Assembly: GCF_016734805.1 (NCBI RefSeq)
Contig: NZ_JAERQG010000001.1
Location: 558,001 to 622,000 of the forward strand
Direction of reading: 5' to 3'
Origin: Marivirga atlantica
GTDB lineage: Bacteria > Bacteroidota > Bacteroidia > Cytophagales > Cyclobacteriaceae
DNA: 64,000 nt
Shown: piece by piece, positions 1-10,200 of the stretch
Layout of the letters: each line of letters opens with the position of its first letter
Position numbering within the stretch: the first letter of the stretch is position 1
The notes under the pieces: generated by a model
What the model was told of the DNA's origin: nothing
The model's input: only the letters and a program-made list of their open reading frames with translations
Databases searched by the model: none
Made by a program: the position numbers and the translations under genes

Positions 1-2832
1 CCTATCAGGGTTAATTTTCCAGTTTAAGGAATCATTATACTCTTTTGCAGTCGCATTAATAAAGAACAAACTATCAGAAAGTTCATCAAGCATGAATAGC
101 TTAAAATTAGCTTGTTCCTGGTTTACATCTGCCAGTAGCGAAGTTTCATAAATATTGATGAAGCCGGATTCAATTTTCTTTATAGTATTTTCAAGTTTTA
201 AGGAGTTGGTATCGGCTTTAATATCCATTGCTAAACTATCGATGCTAATATCTTGATAAGTAAGCTGAGGGAGGTTTAATTGGAAATCAAGCATTTTCTT
301 TTTCGACAGATACTCACCGTGAAACCTTAATGGATCAAAAGTGAGAGATTCATTAAGCAGGGCATTTACATTTTCGCTTAGGGCGGCCTTAATGTCTACC
401 TTAACATCTACCGGTTTGTATGTGGAATCCACATTGAAAAGCTCTAAAGCCAGAATATTTTCCGCATTATATTGAATTCTGCTAAGCGCATTTAGTGGCT
501 GATTGAGTTTTACCTCACCCGAAATTTGCTCCCACTCTAAAGAAATGTAGCTGCTGTCTGCATCGTTACCCACTTTAAGTTTGAGAGGATCAAAAGTGAA
601 AAAATTTGTCTGATCGGCATAAGACATTCGCTCGATTTTCAGGTCAATATATTGAGAGCTATCGATCAGTAAAATATCTGAGTTTAAATGAAGCTGGGCA
701 TAAGCCAATGAATCTGCGATGCCAAAAGTCTGAAGGTTAAGTTTATCAAGATTCAGGTCTAAAGTGATTTTTTGCTGAGTAGAATCGAGTTTTCCATTTG
801 CAGTAAGCTGATAGGCTAGTTTATTATCTTTGTATTTACTGTTTAAGTTTAGCGAGTCCTTTATCACTTGCAAATCGAGAAAAAGGGAGTCGAAGTCCAT
901 TTGTTGATAACTAAACTTAGGAATAATGATGCTGGCATCAGTTGTTAAATTAGGCCATTTAAATCCTGAGCCTTCGGCATTTACAAAAACATCGGTTGGT
1001 TCAAAACTAATAGAGTCTTGCAACCACTTGTCTAAAGCCAATTTACTTGCTTTTAGGTCAAGCTTATAATCTTGTTTTTTGGTCAGGTTTAGGAATCCTT
1101 TTACATCTAGTTGAGAATAGTTATCAATAACAGCATTAGCATCTGCCGATACTTTTTGGGGAGAATAAAATCCCTTTCCAGTTAACTCAACTTTTTGAGG
1201 GTAATGATTGGGGTAGTCGGATGGCATGAAAAAAGAGAAATCATTGGTACTCGCATTCAAGGTTAAATCATTAAGAGTTACTTGAATGCTGTCAGCATTC
1301 ATCCATCTCTCTACTGAACCTTTGGTATTGATGCTTGATTTCTCACCGTAAAAAACAACGAGCTTTTCGATATCAGTTTTTAGAGCATTACCTTTTAGCT
1401 GGCCATATAAAGCAATTGGGTGTTTGGCCAGAGAATCATAGGGAGCAACTTTTTTCAGGCTTGGAGAGAAATAATATGCATCATTAAGAGCAACCTTTGT
1501 TCCCGCTTTAAATTGAATGTTAGCATTGATTTTATTCAGGTCAGCTTCTATCAGTTCATCAAAGGAATTATACTGTAAAATGATATCACCATCAATATTT
1601 GTTTGATTGGCTTGTAGCTTTAAACCAATTAATGAAATTCCTTTGTCGTTAAAGTCAAGATCTGTTTTAAGTTGTTTGAGGTTAAAGTTGTTTTTGTCCT
1701 GAGCGGAAAAACGAAGCTCATCGGCCTTAATCTGCTTAGAAGAAAAAGAAAGTGATTCAGAAGAAAGATTTATGTGGCTATAATTGAGGTGATTTGCATC
1801 AAAGCTTTTAGTCTTGACAGGTTTGCCCATGTTAATAGCCAGCTGCCGCAAGTTGAAGTCGATTTCACCAACATCAATAGTCCAGTCAGGTAAAGTAAAG
1901 GGTTCGTCAGAGTTGTTGTTGACAGAATCACTTTGAGCACTTGTGGTATCTGTAGTGGGTAACAGTAAAGAGAATGATTGCTGCTGGTTCAAAAGCCTTT
2001 CAACCTTAATCTGTTGTTTATTGAGGTTTAAAGAAGCAGTAGTAATTTCAAGTTTGTTCCAATCACCACCTACAAATAAACTATCGTAAACAGCATCATA
2101 ATTAAATTTGATATCACTTAATTTAATTGACCCTACTTTTATGTGGGGTAGGCTAACGTCACTTTCTTCTTCTGAGGGCGGAGACCCTTGCTCTTGTCGG
2201 TATTGAAAATTAACGCCATTTAAATTAAGGTGAGCTACATCAAAATTTAAACTGTCAAAATCTAAAGAGTTAACTTCAGTTTCAAGTTCAGTTAGTGATA
2301 GGGAAGTTTTTAAGGTGGTGGTTATATCTTTAAATGATGCATTTATGTCTGCCAGATAGATTTTATCAATACTAAAAGGAATAGAGCTTTTTTCTTTAGT
2401 ACTATCAGGAGTTGCAGGCTTTTTATTGCTGGTGGAATCTGAGAAAGCATCAATTAAGAATTGGTAGTTAAAAGTGCTGTCTTTTGAGTTATGGATGTTG
2501 GCATTAACGCCTTCAAGTGCTACTCTCTTTACATGATAAAAACCATCCAAAAGGGGTTTCCATTCAACATCAACCAAAATTGACTTAGCATAAAGCAGCG
2601 TATCTTTTTGCTTGTCTTCCAGATAAATCCCTTCTATTTGAGCGGCACCTAAAAAGGTGACATAGAGCCTGTCGATAGAAACTTCAGTCTCGGTTTTATC
2701 GCTCACATAAGAGGTAGCATAGTTGGTTATTTTCTGCTGCACATAAGGAAGCCTTAAAGAAAGGATGAGGCCAACTAACAACAAAAGAATTACCCCAATA
2801 GAGATTAAAAAGTATTTAAGTATTCTGTTCAA
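1..2832 (-). CDS. TamB/AsmA-like envelope protein, C-terminus beyond window
   Basis: Reading leftwards from about 2832, one open frame runs 944 codons to the window edge without a stop, so the gene is partial at its 3' end. The N-terminus has a short basic stretch, then one hydrophobic segment (about residues 7-27), then LPYVQQKITNYATSYVSDK. A long beta-rich region of repeated L-x-L-x-strand segments and aspartate/serine turns follows. This is the layout of the Bacteroidota TamB/AsmA-like proteins: an inner-membrane anchor followed by a periplasmic beta-groove that moves lipid or helps outer-membrane assembly. No ATG is in frame near the anchor. TTG at 2832 or CTG at 2838 are the plausible starts, so the exact start is unsure. 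TamB is preferred over other AsmA members because of the repetitive strand pattern, but the diagnostic C-terminal domain lies outside the window. Confidence 0.7.
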   Translation of the reverse strand, partial: MNRILKYFLISIGVILLLLVGLILSLRLPYVQQKITNYATSYVSDKTETEVSIDRLYVTFLGAAQIEGIYLEDKQKDTLLYAKSILVDVEWKPLLDGFYHVKRVALEGVNANIHNSKDSTFNYQFLIDAFSDSTSNKKPATPDSTKEKSSIPFSIDKIYLADINASFKDITTTLKTSLSLTELETEVNSLDFDSLNFDVAHLNLNGVNFQYRQEQGSPPSEEESDVSLPHIKVGSIKLSDIKFNYDAVYDSLFVGGDWNKLEITTASLNLNKQQIKVERLLNQQQSFSLLLPTTDTTSAQSDSVNNNSDEPFTLPDWTIDVGEIDFNLRQLAINMGKPVKTKSFDANHLNYSHINLSSESLSFSSKQIKADELRFSAQDKNNFNLKQLKTDLDFNDKGISLIGLKLQANQTNIDGDIILQYNSFDELIEADLNKINANIQFKAGTKVALNDAYYFSPSLKKVAPYDSLAKHPIALYGQLKGNALKTDIEKLVVFYGEKSSINTKGSVERWMNADSIQVTLNDLTLNASTNDFSFFMPSDYPNHYPQKVELTGKGFYSPQKVSADANAVIDNYSQLDVKGFLNLTKKQDYKLDLKASKLALDKWLQDSISFEPTDVFVNAEGSGFKWPNLTTDASIIIPKFSYQQMDFDSLFLDLQVIKDSLNLNSKYKDNKLAYQLTANGKLDSTQQKITLDLNLDKLNLQTFGIADSLAYAQLHLNSDILLIDSSQYIDLKIERMSYADQTNFFTFDPLKLKVGNDADSSYISLEWEQISGEVKLNQPLNALSRIQYNAENILALELFNVDSTYKPVDVKVDIKAALSENVNALLNESLTFDPLRFHGEYLSKKKMLDFQLNLPQLTYQDISIDSLAMDIKADTNSLKLENTIKKIESGFINIYETSLLADVNQEQANFKLFMLDELSDSLFFINATAKEYNDSLNWKINPDR

Positions 2833-2917
2833 ATTCAGGTTTAATAAAACGGCCGCAATTTATCCATTATTAAGGCCATAACCGCTATATTGTTTGAATA
2901 GTATTTACAGAATGTGA

Positions 2918-3358
2918 TTAATTGAGGTCTTCGTAATAATCTCTTTCCCTATAAGGGTGCTCAATTTTAAGAAGTTTAATGAACAAAAGTTCGAACAGAG
3001 GGCCGAGCCAAATAAGGATTAGGCCAACAACTCCCATGATCATGGATTCATATTTGAGTGTTTCCATGTTATCCAGCCAGAAGAGGGTATGAAGAATAGA
3101 GGTAATGATTCTTAACAAAATCGTCCACTTTTTTCGCCAGGTAATAATAATGAGGAGGTTTTGAAGTAAAATGAGCATTGCAAAAACCAGCACGTAGTCA
3201 TTTATAAACCAATCGAGAAAGATCGATTCAAAAACAGTTTTGCTCAAATCCATTCCGAATAAGCCATCAAAAATTAAAATGTATTTGTAAGTAGCGTAAA
3301 AAACAGCGATTTGAATGATGCTAACTAAGGCACCAACAAAAATTCTTTTTCTGAGCAT
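2918..3358 (-). CDS. Small integral membrane protein, unknown function
   Basis: A 146-residue protein with about four hydrophobic segments (roughly residues 6-28, 52-73, 80-95 and 105-130). It ends in a charged, tyrosine-rich cytoplasmic-looking tail (HPYRERDYYEDLN). There is no signal peptide cleavage site, no catalytic motif and no family I recognise. It lies 85 bases upstream of the TamB-like gene on the same strand, so the two may be co-transcribed. That spacing is the only functional hint. The ATG at 3358 is the first start in the frame and puts the first membrane segment right at the N-terminus, as expected for an uncleaved anchor. Confidence 0.65.
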   Translation of the reverse strand: MLRKRIFVGALVSIIQIAVFYATYKYILIFDGLFGMDLSKTVFESIFLDWFINDYVLVFAMLILLQNLLIIITWRKKWTILLRIITSILHTLFWLDNMETLKYESMIMGVVGLILIWLGPLFELLFIKLLKIEHPYRERDYYEDLN

Positions 3359-3577
3359 AGTTCTGTATTAAGCTCAAAATATACAAAATAGGTTTAAAAA
3401 TACATAGGTAAATTATATTGTCGTAAAGTGCTTTGTTTCCTTTTGAAGAACTTTAATAACCAATAACATAAGTGGAATGCCTTTAAATTTTTGTGAACAA
3501 TGGCCTTAACAGTATGATTAATAAGTACAAAGCCTTAAATTGACTAAATAAAATCCGCGAGAAATTAATATCCTACC

Positions 3578-5752
3578 ATGTCAAAAACCATAATTGTATC
3601 TAACCGCTTACCAATTAGAATTGAAAAAGAAGATGGAAAAAATCTTTACAAAACCAGTGAAGGTGGACTAGCAACAGGCTTAGGCTCCATCTACAAAGAT
3701 GGAGATAATATTTGGGTAGGATGGCCAGGGATTTCTTTACCGGAAGAAGAGGAGAAGGAAGTTGAAGGGGAGCTGATACAGCGCAATATGCGCCCTGTAT
3801 TTTTAAGTGAGGCGGAAGTTCAGGAATTTTATTTAGGCTTTAGTAACCAAACCTTATGGCCTGCTTTTCACTATTTCATTCACCATATGCGCTTTAAGGA
3901 TGAGGAGTGGAAAGCTTACACAGATGCCAACCAAAAATTTGCTGATGCAGTAAGTAAATGGCTTGAACCAGATGATGTGGTTTGGATTCACGATTACCAG
4001 CTCATGTTAGTTCCCAATATGCTAAGGCAAAAATTCCCAAATATAACAATCGGGTTTTTTCAGCACATTCCTTTCCCTTCTTATGAAGTATTTAGAATGA
4101 TACCCTGGAGAAGAAAGTTGCTGAATGGAGTTTTAGGTGCAGATTATATTGGTTTCCATACTTATGATGACATGCGCCACTTTTTAAGTAGTTGCCATAG
4201 GTTAGCAGGCTACAGCTACAATAGAAATCAAATATTAGTTAAAAACAGATTGGTTGAGGTAGATTCTCTGCCGATGGGAATTGATTATGACAAATATGCC
4301 CAATCTGCTAAAAGCGAATTAGCTAAGGCTAAGGAAATGGCCTTTAGAAATTCTCTTGGTTCTCAAGATTTAATCTTGTCAATGGATAGGCTGGATTACT
4401 CAAAAGGCATTCCGGGTCGATTAAAAGCATTCGATAGATTTCTAGATGAAAATCCGGAATACATAGGCAAGGTTTCACTATTTCTTATTGTAGTTCCTTC
4501 CAGAGATAGGGTGCCAAGCTATAAAGCCTTGAAAGAAAAGGTTGAGTTTTTGGTTGGTCATATCAACGGAAAATATGCTACCATTAATTATGTGCCTATT
4601 CGGTTCTATTACAGAAGTTATCCGCTGGATGAGTTATCCGCTTTTTACCGAATGTGCAGAATTGCCATGATTACACCTAAGCGAGATGGTATGAACCTGG
4701 TTTGTAAAGAGTATATCGCCTCTCGCGAAAACCAAGATGGTGTGCTTATCCTTAGTGAGATGGCCGGTGCGGCTAAAGAGTTATCAGATGCTATTTTGGT
4801 AAATCCTAACGATGAAGCTGAAATGGTTGAATCGATTAAACGCGCCCTTGAAATGCCTATTAAAGAACAGCAGAGGCGCATGCAGATTATGCAGCAAACC
4901 GTAAGCAAGTACACCATTTTCCAATGGGTCGATTTATTCATTGGCAACCTAAGAGGCTTAAAAGCACGACAGGAAGCCATGGCTACCAAGAAACTTACGG
5001 AAGAACTAAAAGAAGAACTTGTTGCCAAATTTAAGAAATCAAAAGACCCTATTATATTTCTGGATTATGATGGTACTCTTGTACCTTTCTTTGAAGATCC
5101 TGAAGATAGCGCACCAGATGAAGAACTTGAAAAGTTATTAACAGTACTCTCTAAAAAAGCCAAACTTGTGGTAATCAGTGGTAGAAAAGCCGCCACCCTC
5201 GATAAGTGGCTTACTAAATTTCATATTGACTTAATTGCCGAACATGGCATTAAAATTAATATCGATGGCAAGGGCTGGATTAAGAACCCTGAAATTATTT
5301 CCAGCGAATGGAAGGATGAGGCCAGAAATATCATGGAGTTTTACATTCAGCGAACTCCAGGATCCTTCCTTGAAGAAAAGGAACATACTTTAGTTTGGCA
5401 CTATAGAAAAGTAGAAAAAGGACTCGGGGGGTTAAGATCTAGAGAGCTATCATCTCACCTCAAACATTTCTTATCAAATAAAGGGCTTGATATAATTGAT
5501 GGCGACCATGTGGTAGAAGTTAAACCGTCAGCTATTAATAAAGGTAAAGCAGCCAAAGAAAGGCTGAAGGATATGAATTCTGATTTTGTAATGGCTTTTG
5601 GTGATGATAGAACAGATGAAGATACATTCGAAGCACTATCGGATACAGCTGAAACCATTAAAGTAGGCAATGGATTTTCATATGCTAAGTTTGCTGTAGA
5701 AAATCATGAGGAGGTAAGAAGTTTACTCTGGAATATGGTTGGCGAGCGCTAA
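3578..5752 (+). CDS. Bifunctional trehalose-6-phosphate synthase/phosphatase
   Basis: A fusion of OtsA and OtsB that makes trehalose from UDP-glucose and glucose-6-phosphate and removes the phosphate, in the cytoplasm. Residues 1-470 form the GT20 synthase. It begins SNRLPI, followed by a GGLATGLGS loop, HDYQLMLVPNMLR, FFQHIPFPS, the DRLDYSKGI motif of the donor site, and RDGMNLVCKEY. Residues about 490-724 form the HAD-type phosphatase, with the nucleophile motif DYDGTLVPF and the acidic metal motif GDDRTDED. All key motifs of both halves are present and the length (724) is normal for the fusion. The gene stands alone, with 86 bases to the next gene. Trehalose is a compatible solute, so a role in osmotic or desiccation stress is likely. 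The family assignment is very secure. Confidence 0.96.
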   Translation: MSKTIIVSNRLPIRIEKEDGKNLYKTSEGGLATGLGSIYKDGDNIWVGWPGISLPEEEEKEVEGELIQRNMRPVFLSEAEVQEFYLGFSNQTLWPAFHYFIHHMRFKDEEWKAYTDANQKFADAVSKWLEPDDVVWIHDYQLMLVPNMLRQKFPNITIGFFQHIPFPSYEVFRMIPWRRKLLNGVLGADYIGFHTYDDMRHFLSSCHRLAGYSYNRNQILVKNRLVEVDSLPMGIDYDKYAQSAKSELAKAKEMAFRNSLGSQDLILSMDRLDYSKGIPGRLKAFDRFLDENPEYIGKVSLFLIVVPSRDRVPSYKALKEKVEFLVGHINGKYATINYVPIRFYYRSYPLDELSAFYRMCRIAMITPKRDGMNLVCKEYIASRENQDGVLILSEMAGAAKELSDAILVNPNDEAEMVESIKRALEMPIKEQQRRMQIMQQTVSKYTIFQWVDLFIGNLRGLKARQEAMATKKLTEELKEELVAKFKKSKDPIIFLDYDGTLVPFFEDPEDSAPDEELEKLLTVLSKKAKLVVISGRKAATLDKWLTKFHIDLIAEHGIKINIDGKGWIKNPEIISSEWKDEARNIMEFYIQRTPGSFLEEKEHTLVWHYRKVEKGLGGLRSRELSSHLKHFLSNKGLDIIDGDHVVEVKPSAINKGKAAKERLKDMNSDFVMAFGDDRTDEDTFEALSDTAETIKVGNGFSYAKFAVENHEEVRSLLWNMVGER

Positions 5753-5838
5753 AAGGGAGCATTTTTAGGAACACAAAGGTTTTTCCTGCTCAATTCTGCA
5801 AGAATATCTCTTATATTTACGGGCTGTAATTTCAGCTT

Positions 5839-6969
5839 ATGAAGAAATTAGTAAGAGGCCTTATATTTTTAGTGATTTTGCTCTTCGTAGTTTATCTATT
5901 GTTGCCAACGCATGCGCAAAGAGCTTTTCTGTATCTTCATGCTAATATTGACGACTACGAAATTTTTGAAAATAGAAAAGTAGTTGCCAGCAATCCGCTC
6001 CCGTGGAAGTTGTCAGAAAATTACAATCAATATGAGTTAGGTGGTGTTTTTCAGGATACGCTAGCTCATTATGAAACAACGGCCTTTCTAGTAATAAAGG
6101 ATACAGCAATAGTTTATGAGCACTATTATGAAGGCTATGATCAAAAAAGTATTTCCAATTCTTTTTCTGCCGCTAAAAGCATAGTGAGTTTGCTTATTGG
6201 TATTGCCATATCAGAGAATCAGATCAAAAGTGTGTTTCAGCCTGTAAGTGATTTCCTACCAGAGTTTGCTGAAGGTGAAAAAGCTAATATGATTATTAGA
6301 GACTTACTTACCATGAGCTCTGGTTTAGATTGGAGCGAAGGCTATGCCAATCCATTTTCAGTTACTACCAGAGCTTATTATGGCACTGATTTGAGGGGCT
6401 TGGTCGCTGGTCTATCTACTGAAAGCGCTCCTGGATTAGAATTCGATTATAAAAGTATTGACACACAAGTTTTAGCAGAAATATTGGAGGTAGCTACAGG
6501 TCAATCATTAAGCGAATATGCAACCAACAGATTATGGAGAAGAATTGGTGCCGAGCAAGATGCATTATGGAGTTTAGATAAGGCGGGAGGCATGGAAAAA
6601 GCCTTTTGCTGCTTTAACAGCACAGCTCGTGACTTTGCCAGAATTGGCCAATTGGTTTTAAATGAAGGCCAATCAATTGACGGAAAGCCAATTATTCATC
6701 CTGACTATATTCATATGATGACAACACCTGCTGATTATAGCATGAGGGAATCTGAGTCTGGATTTTATGGCTACCAATGGTGGATTGTCAATTATAAAGG
6801 AAAGCAAATTCCATATGCCCGCGGTATTTTGGGGCAATACATATTTGTGTTGCAAGATAAAAATGCTGTTGTTGTGAGGTTAGGAAAACAAAGAAGTAAA
6901 AAATACATTGATCACCACCCGGCTGAAATTTATACCTACCTGAATGCCGCATACGAGTTATTAAAATGA
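5839..6969 (+). CDS. Serine hydrolase, beta-lactamase/class C-like fold
   Basis: A 376-residue protein of the penicillin-binding-protein-like serine hydrolases (Pfam Beta-lactamase type). One hydrophobic N-terminal segment (residues 6-23) looks like an uncleaved signal anchor, so the enzyme is probably periplasmic and membrane-tethered. The SxxK nucleophile motif is S110-A-A-K113 within NSFSAAKS. The second motif is probably Y-K-S near residue 204 (FDYKSIDTQ). The segment LLTMSSGLDW is typical of the EstB/6-aminohexanoate-dimer hydrolase branch, where enzymes cleave esters, amides or D-amino peptides. The substrate cannot be told from sequence. Its TGA stop overlaps the ATG of the next small membrane gene, suggesting translational coupling. 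Confidence 0.88.
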   Translation: MKKLVRGLIFLVILLFVVYLLLPTHAQRAFLYLHANIDDYEIFENRKVVASNPLPWKLSENYNQYELGGVFQDTLAHYETTAFLVIKDTAIVYEHYYEGYDQKSISNSFSAAKSIVSLLIGIAISENQIKSVFQPVSDFLPEFAEGEKANMIIRDLLTMSSGLDWSEGYANPFSVTTRAYYGTDLRGLVAGLSTESAPGLEFDYKSIDTQVLAEILEVATGQSLSEYATNRLWRRIGAEQDALWSLDKAGGMEKAFCCFNSTARDFARIGQLVLNEGQSIDGKPIIHPDYIHMMTTPADYSMRESESGFYGYQWWIVNYKGKQIPYARGILGQYIFVLQDKNAVVVRLGKQRSKKYIDHHPAEIYTYLNAAYELLK

Positions 6970-7145
6970 GTAAAATTCAATTTTTAAGAATTATATATTG
7001 GGTACTTTTCGCAAGTACTATCATACTTTTTTATTACAGCCTTCGCTATAGTCCGGAGTTTCGAGTGTACACCACATCTGGTGCCCTGATATTATGGGGC
7101 GTGGCTTTCCTGATTAATAGGTACATCAAAAAGAATGAAAACTAA
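6966..7145 (+). CDS. Small membrane protein, unknown function
   Basis: A 59-residue open frame starting ATG at 6966 and overlapping the TGA of the serine hydrolase by ATGA. It has two hydrophobic segments (about residues 7-25 and 38-51) separated by a short polar loop (RYSPEFRVYTTSG), and it ends in a lysine-rich tail (NRYIKKNEN). Positive charges at both ends suggest a hairpin with both termini in the cytoplasm. I do not recognise the family. The tight overlap with the upstream gene and the clean two-helix pattern are the reasons for calling it a real gene. Confidence 0.6.
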   Translation: MSKIQFLRIIYWVLFASTIILFYYSLRYSPEFRVYTTSGALILWGVAFLINRYIKKNEN

Positions 7146-7158
7146 CTTTTTAAAGCGG

Positions 7159-7180
7159 TGTACACTAAATGTATACTAAT
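7159..7180. promoter_or_regulatory. Tandem 11-bp direct repeat upstream of the STAND operon
   Basis: Two abutting copies, TGTACACTAAA (7159-7169) and TGTATACTAAT (7170-7180), agree at 9 of 11 positions. They lie in the only non-coding stretch before the six-gene operon that starts at 7293. Spacing of about one helical turn puts both on the same DNA face, as for a regulator that binds direct repeats. No matching regulator is visible in the window. The role is inferred. Confidence 0.3.
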
Positions 7181-7292
7181 TCTTCATACCATTAATTTGA
7201 GAACTGATCGAAAAAGGCGCATTTTTGTTTGGTTAGAATATTAATTGTTAAATAAGTATCTTACATTGAGTAAGTTATAACCAAATGAACCA

Positions 7293-10200
7293 TTGAAAAA
7301 ACTTCTTCTTAAAATATTTAATGCGGAGGAAGCCGAGTCAAAAAGAGTATTCCTACTAATCCTATTAGGAGCCTTCATGGGTTTTTTCGTTTCCAGTTTA
7401 GCGGTTGGGGCTGAAGCCTTATTTCTTAATAACTTTAGTGAGGAAACAGATTTACCCTTGGCAATTTTGGCTTCTGGTATCATTGGGGTAACGGTTACAG
7501 CCATCTTCAATTACTTTCAATCAAAAATTAGCTTTCAGGCGTTATCATCATTTACCTTACTGTTTATTTTCCTGGTGCTTGGTGCAGTTGAGCTTGCATA
7601 CTCTACTATGGAGGATGCTTCACCCTTATACTTCTTCACCTTTACTATTGTAGTTCCTTTCACTTATTTAATACTGCTTATTTTTTGGGGAGCCTTTGGT
7701 CGATTATTCGATTTAAGACAGTCAAAAAGAATTATCGGAGGAATTGATACGGGTCAATTAACAGCATCCATCATAGCCTTATTAGTAGTAATCCCCTTGA
7801 TGTTGAATGAAAAAAGAGGAGCTTTTGAGGAGCAGGACTTATTAACCCTCAGCCTCATTAGTGTTGGAGGGATGTTGTTTGCCTTTACCTGGTTAATGAA
7901 CAGTAGCAAAGAGCACCTTAGGGGAGCCAGAAAAAATACTTTTGTTCCTTATAAAAGGCTCATGTCAGAAAAGTATGTGATGCTGATGGTGGGCTTTGTG
8001 ATCATTTCAATGATTGCCGTTAACTTCATTGACTATACTTTCTTTAGCGTTGCCTCGGCAAGATTTAATGAAGGCAACCTGGCATTATTTCTTACTTACT
8101 TTAATGGGGCAGTAATCATTTTCAGCTTTCTGTTCCAAACATTTGCAACAGATAAAATTATTGCGCTTTACGGACTAAAAGTGTCTTTATTAATAAACCC
8201 CATTGTAACTATCTTAATTACAACCGTAGCTTGTTTGGTGGGTGCGGCTTTAGGCTATACCCCCGAAAGCCCTACATTTTTTGCCTTTTTCGTGATGATA
8301 GCTGTAAGTAGACTGCTTGTCTCGTCATTGAAAGATGCACTCGATGAACCAGCTTTTAAACTTTACTTCTTACCATTAGATTCCTCCACACGCTTCGATA
8401 TTCAAACTAAAATTCAGGGAGTTGTTAACGCATTTGCAGCTTTAATTGCCGGTTCTGTCATTTTGCTTCTAAGCCAAATTGAAAGATTTAATTTGTTAAC
8501 AATTTCAGTATCGGCCTTACCTCTTTTGGCAATCTGGTACTTTGTGACCCGCTATATGCACAATGGCTACAGATTAACACTGCAAAAAACATTAGTTAAA
8601 AATAAGGAAAGGGCCACTGGCAATATTTTTAATGAGTACTCACTAACCAGATTATTAAGAAGACAGGTTAATAGTCAGGAAGAAAACAAAAAGCTATTTG
8701 GATTAAAGTTGATGGAGAAACTTGAGCCTGATGAATTTGAAGCTATGAAAGCTAATCTGAGCGATTCAGATTCAAATAAGGTGAAAGCTTATTTGGAAGG
8801 TGCTCAGGAAGTTGACTTCTCATCGTCCAAACTAACGCTTAAGAAGTTGGCGGAAAAAGCCTTGAAGGAAAACCAATCGCAAGATGTAGTGCCTGTTACA
8901 TTTGAGCAATTAAGTGCTTTGTCCCGTTCTTTAGAAGTAAAGAACAGGCTATATGCCGCAAAAATCTTTCTTCAATATGCCGATGCTAAGAATATCTTTC
9001 TGTTGATCGATTTGCTAAAAGATGCCAATCAATCGGTGCGCATGGAGGCCATCCAAACTGCCCGTCAGCTAAAAAGACACGAAACCTGGAATGTGTTAAT
9101 TGACATGCTTGATTCTGTCAAATATGGCTATGCAGCTTCAGCAGCCCTTATTTCTGCCGGGGATGCAGTGCTCCACCATTTAGAATCAGCCTTTCATAAG
9201 TCCGGACAATCTGATAAAATAATGCTGGCGATTGTTAGAATTATGGCCAAGATTGGTGGCGATGAGGCGCGCGCGCTATTGTTCAAAAAAATCGACTATC
9301 CTGATAAGAGAATAGTTTACCAAATGCTTAATGGTTTTGGCTATACTGATTTCAATGCTAGCGGTAACCACATTCAAATTATTCAACAACTTATTGATGA
9401 AGAAATAGGCAAAACGGTATGGAACCTGGCTGCTATAAATGAATTACCAAAAGAGGAAACTTATACCTTATTAAGAGATGCAATAAAGGAGGAAGTCAAT
9501 CAAAATTATGAGCAAATTTTTATGTTGCTATCACTTCTTTATGATGCAGAAAGTGTAAGCCTGGTAAAAGAGAATATACTATCGGAAACAGCTGAGGGTA
9601 TTGCATACGGTATGGAATTGCTTGATATGTTCTTATCCAATGACTTAAAGCCAAAACTCTTTCCTCTGGTAGATGATATTTCAGTAAATGAGAAGGTAAA
9701 TACATTAGTTATCTATTATCCAAGAGAGCACTTCGAGCTACTTAGGCTACTTAACAACATTATCAATAGAGATTACAATCAGCTTTCAAGATGGGTAAAA
9801 GCTTGTGCGCTATATATACTAGCCTTTCACGATCAGTTCGAAGCTAATTATGCAGTTATATCTCATATTTTTAATAAAGATAGATTACTTAAAGAAGTTG
9901 CTGCCTGGTTAATTTACCACAGGAGCCCCAACGAATTCGAGAAAGTTATTGATAGAATTCCGGAAGAAGAAAAGGACAAACTCGTTGAAATTATTGCCTA
10001 TAATCAATTGCATGATGGCTTAAATGATGGCTATTATCTGCTGGTTGAAATAGTAATGTTCTTAAAAAAGTTAGATGTATTTCAACATATCAGCGGTGTA
10101 CAGTTGTGCGAATTAGCTGATAATACAGAAATTGTAAGACTCAAGACAAATGAATCAATCGATCTTACTCAAATTGAGAATAATGCGATTTATGTGTTGG

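Noticed and set aside
7241-7510. An 89-codon frame on minus over the start of the MFS/HEAT gene
   Set aside because: It is antisense to clear membrane segments and is Lys/Ala/Ser-rich without a recognisable fold.
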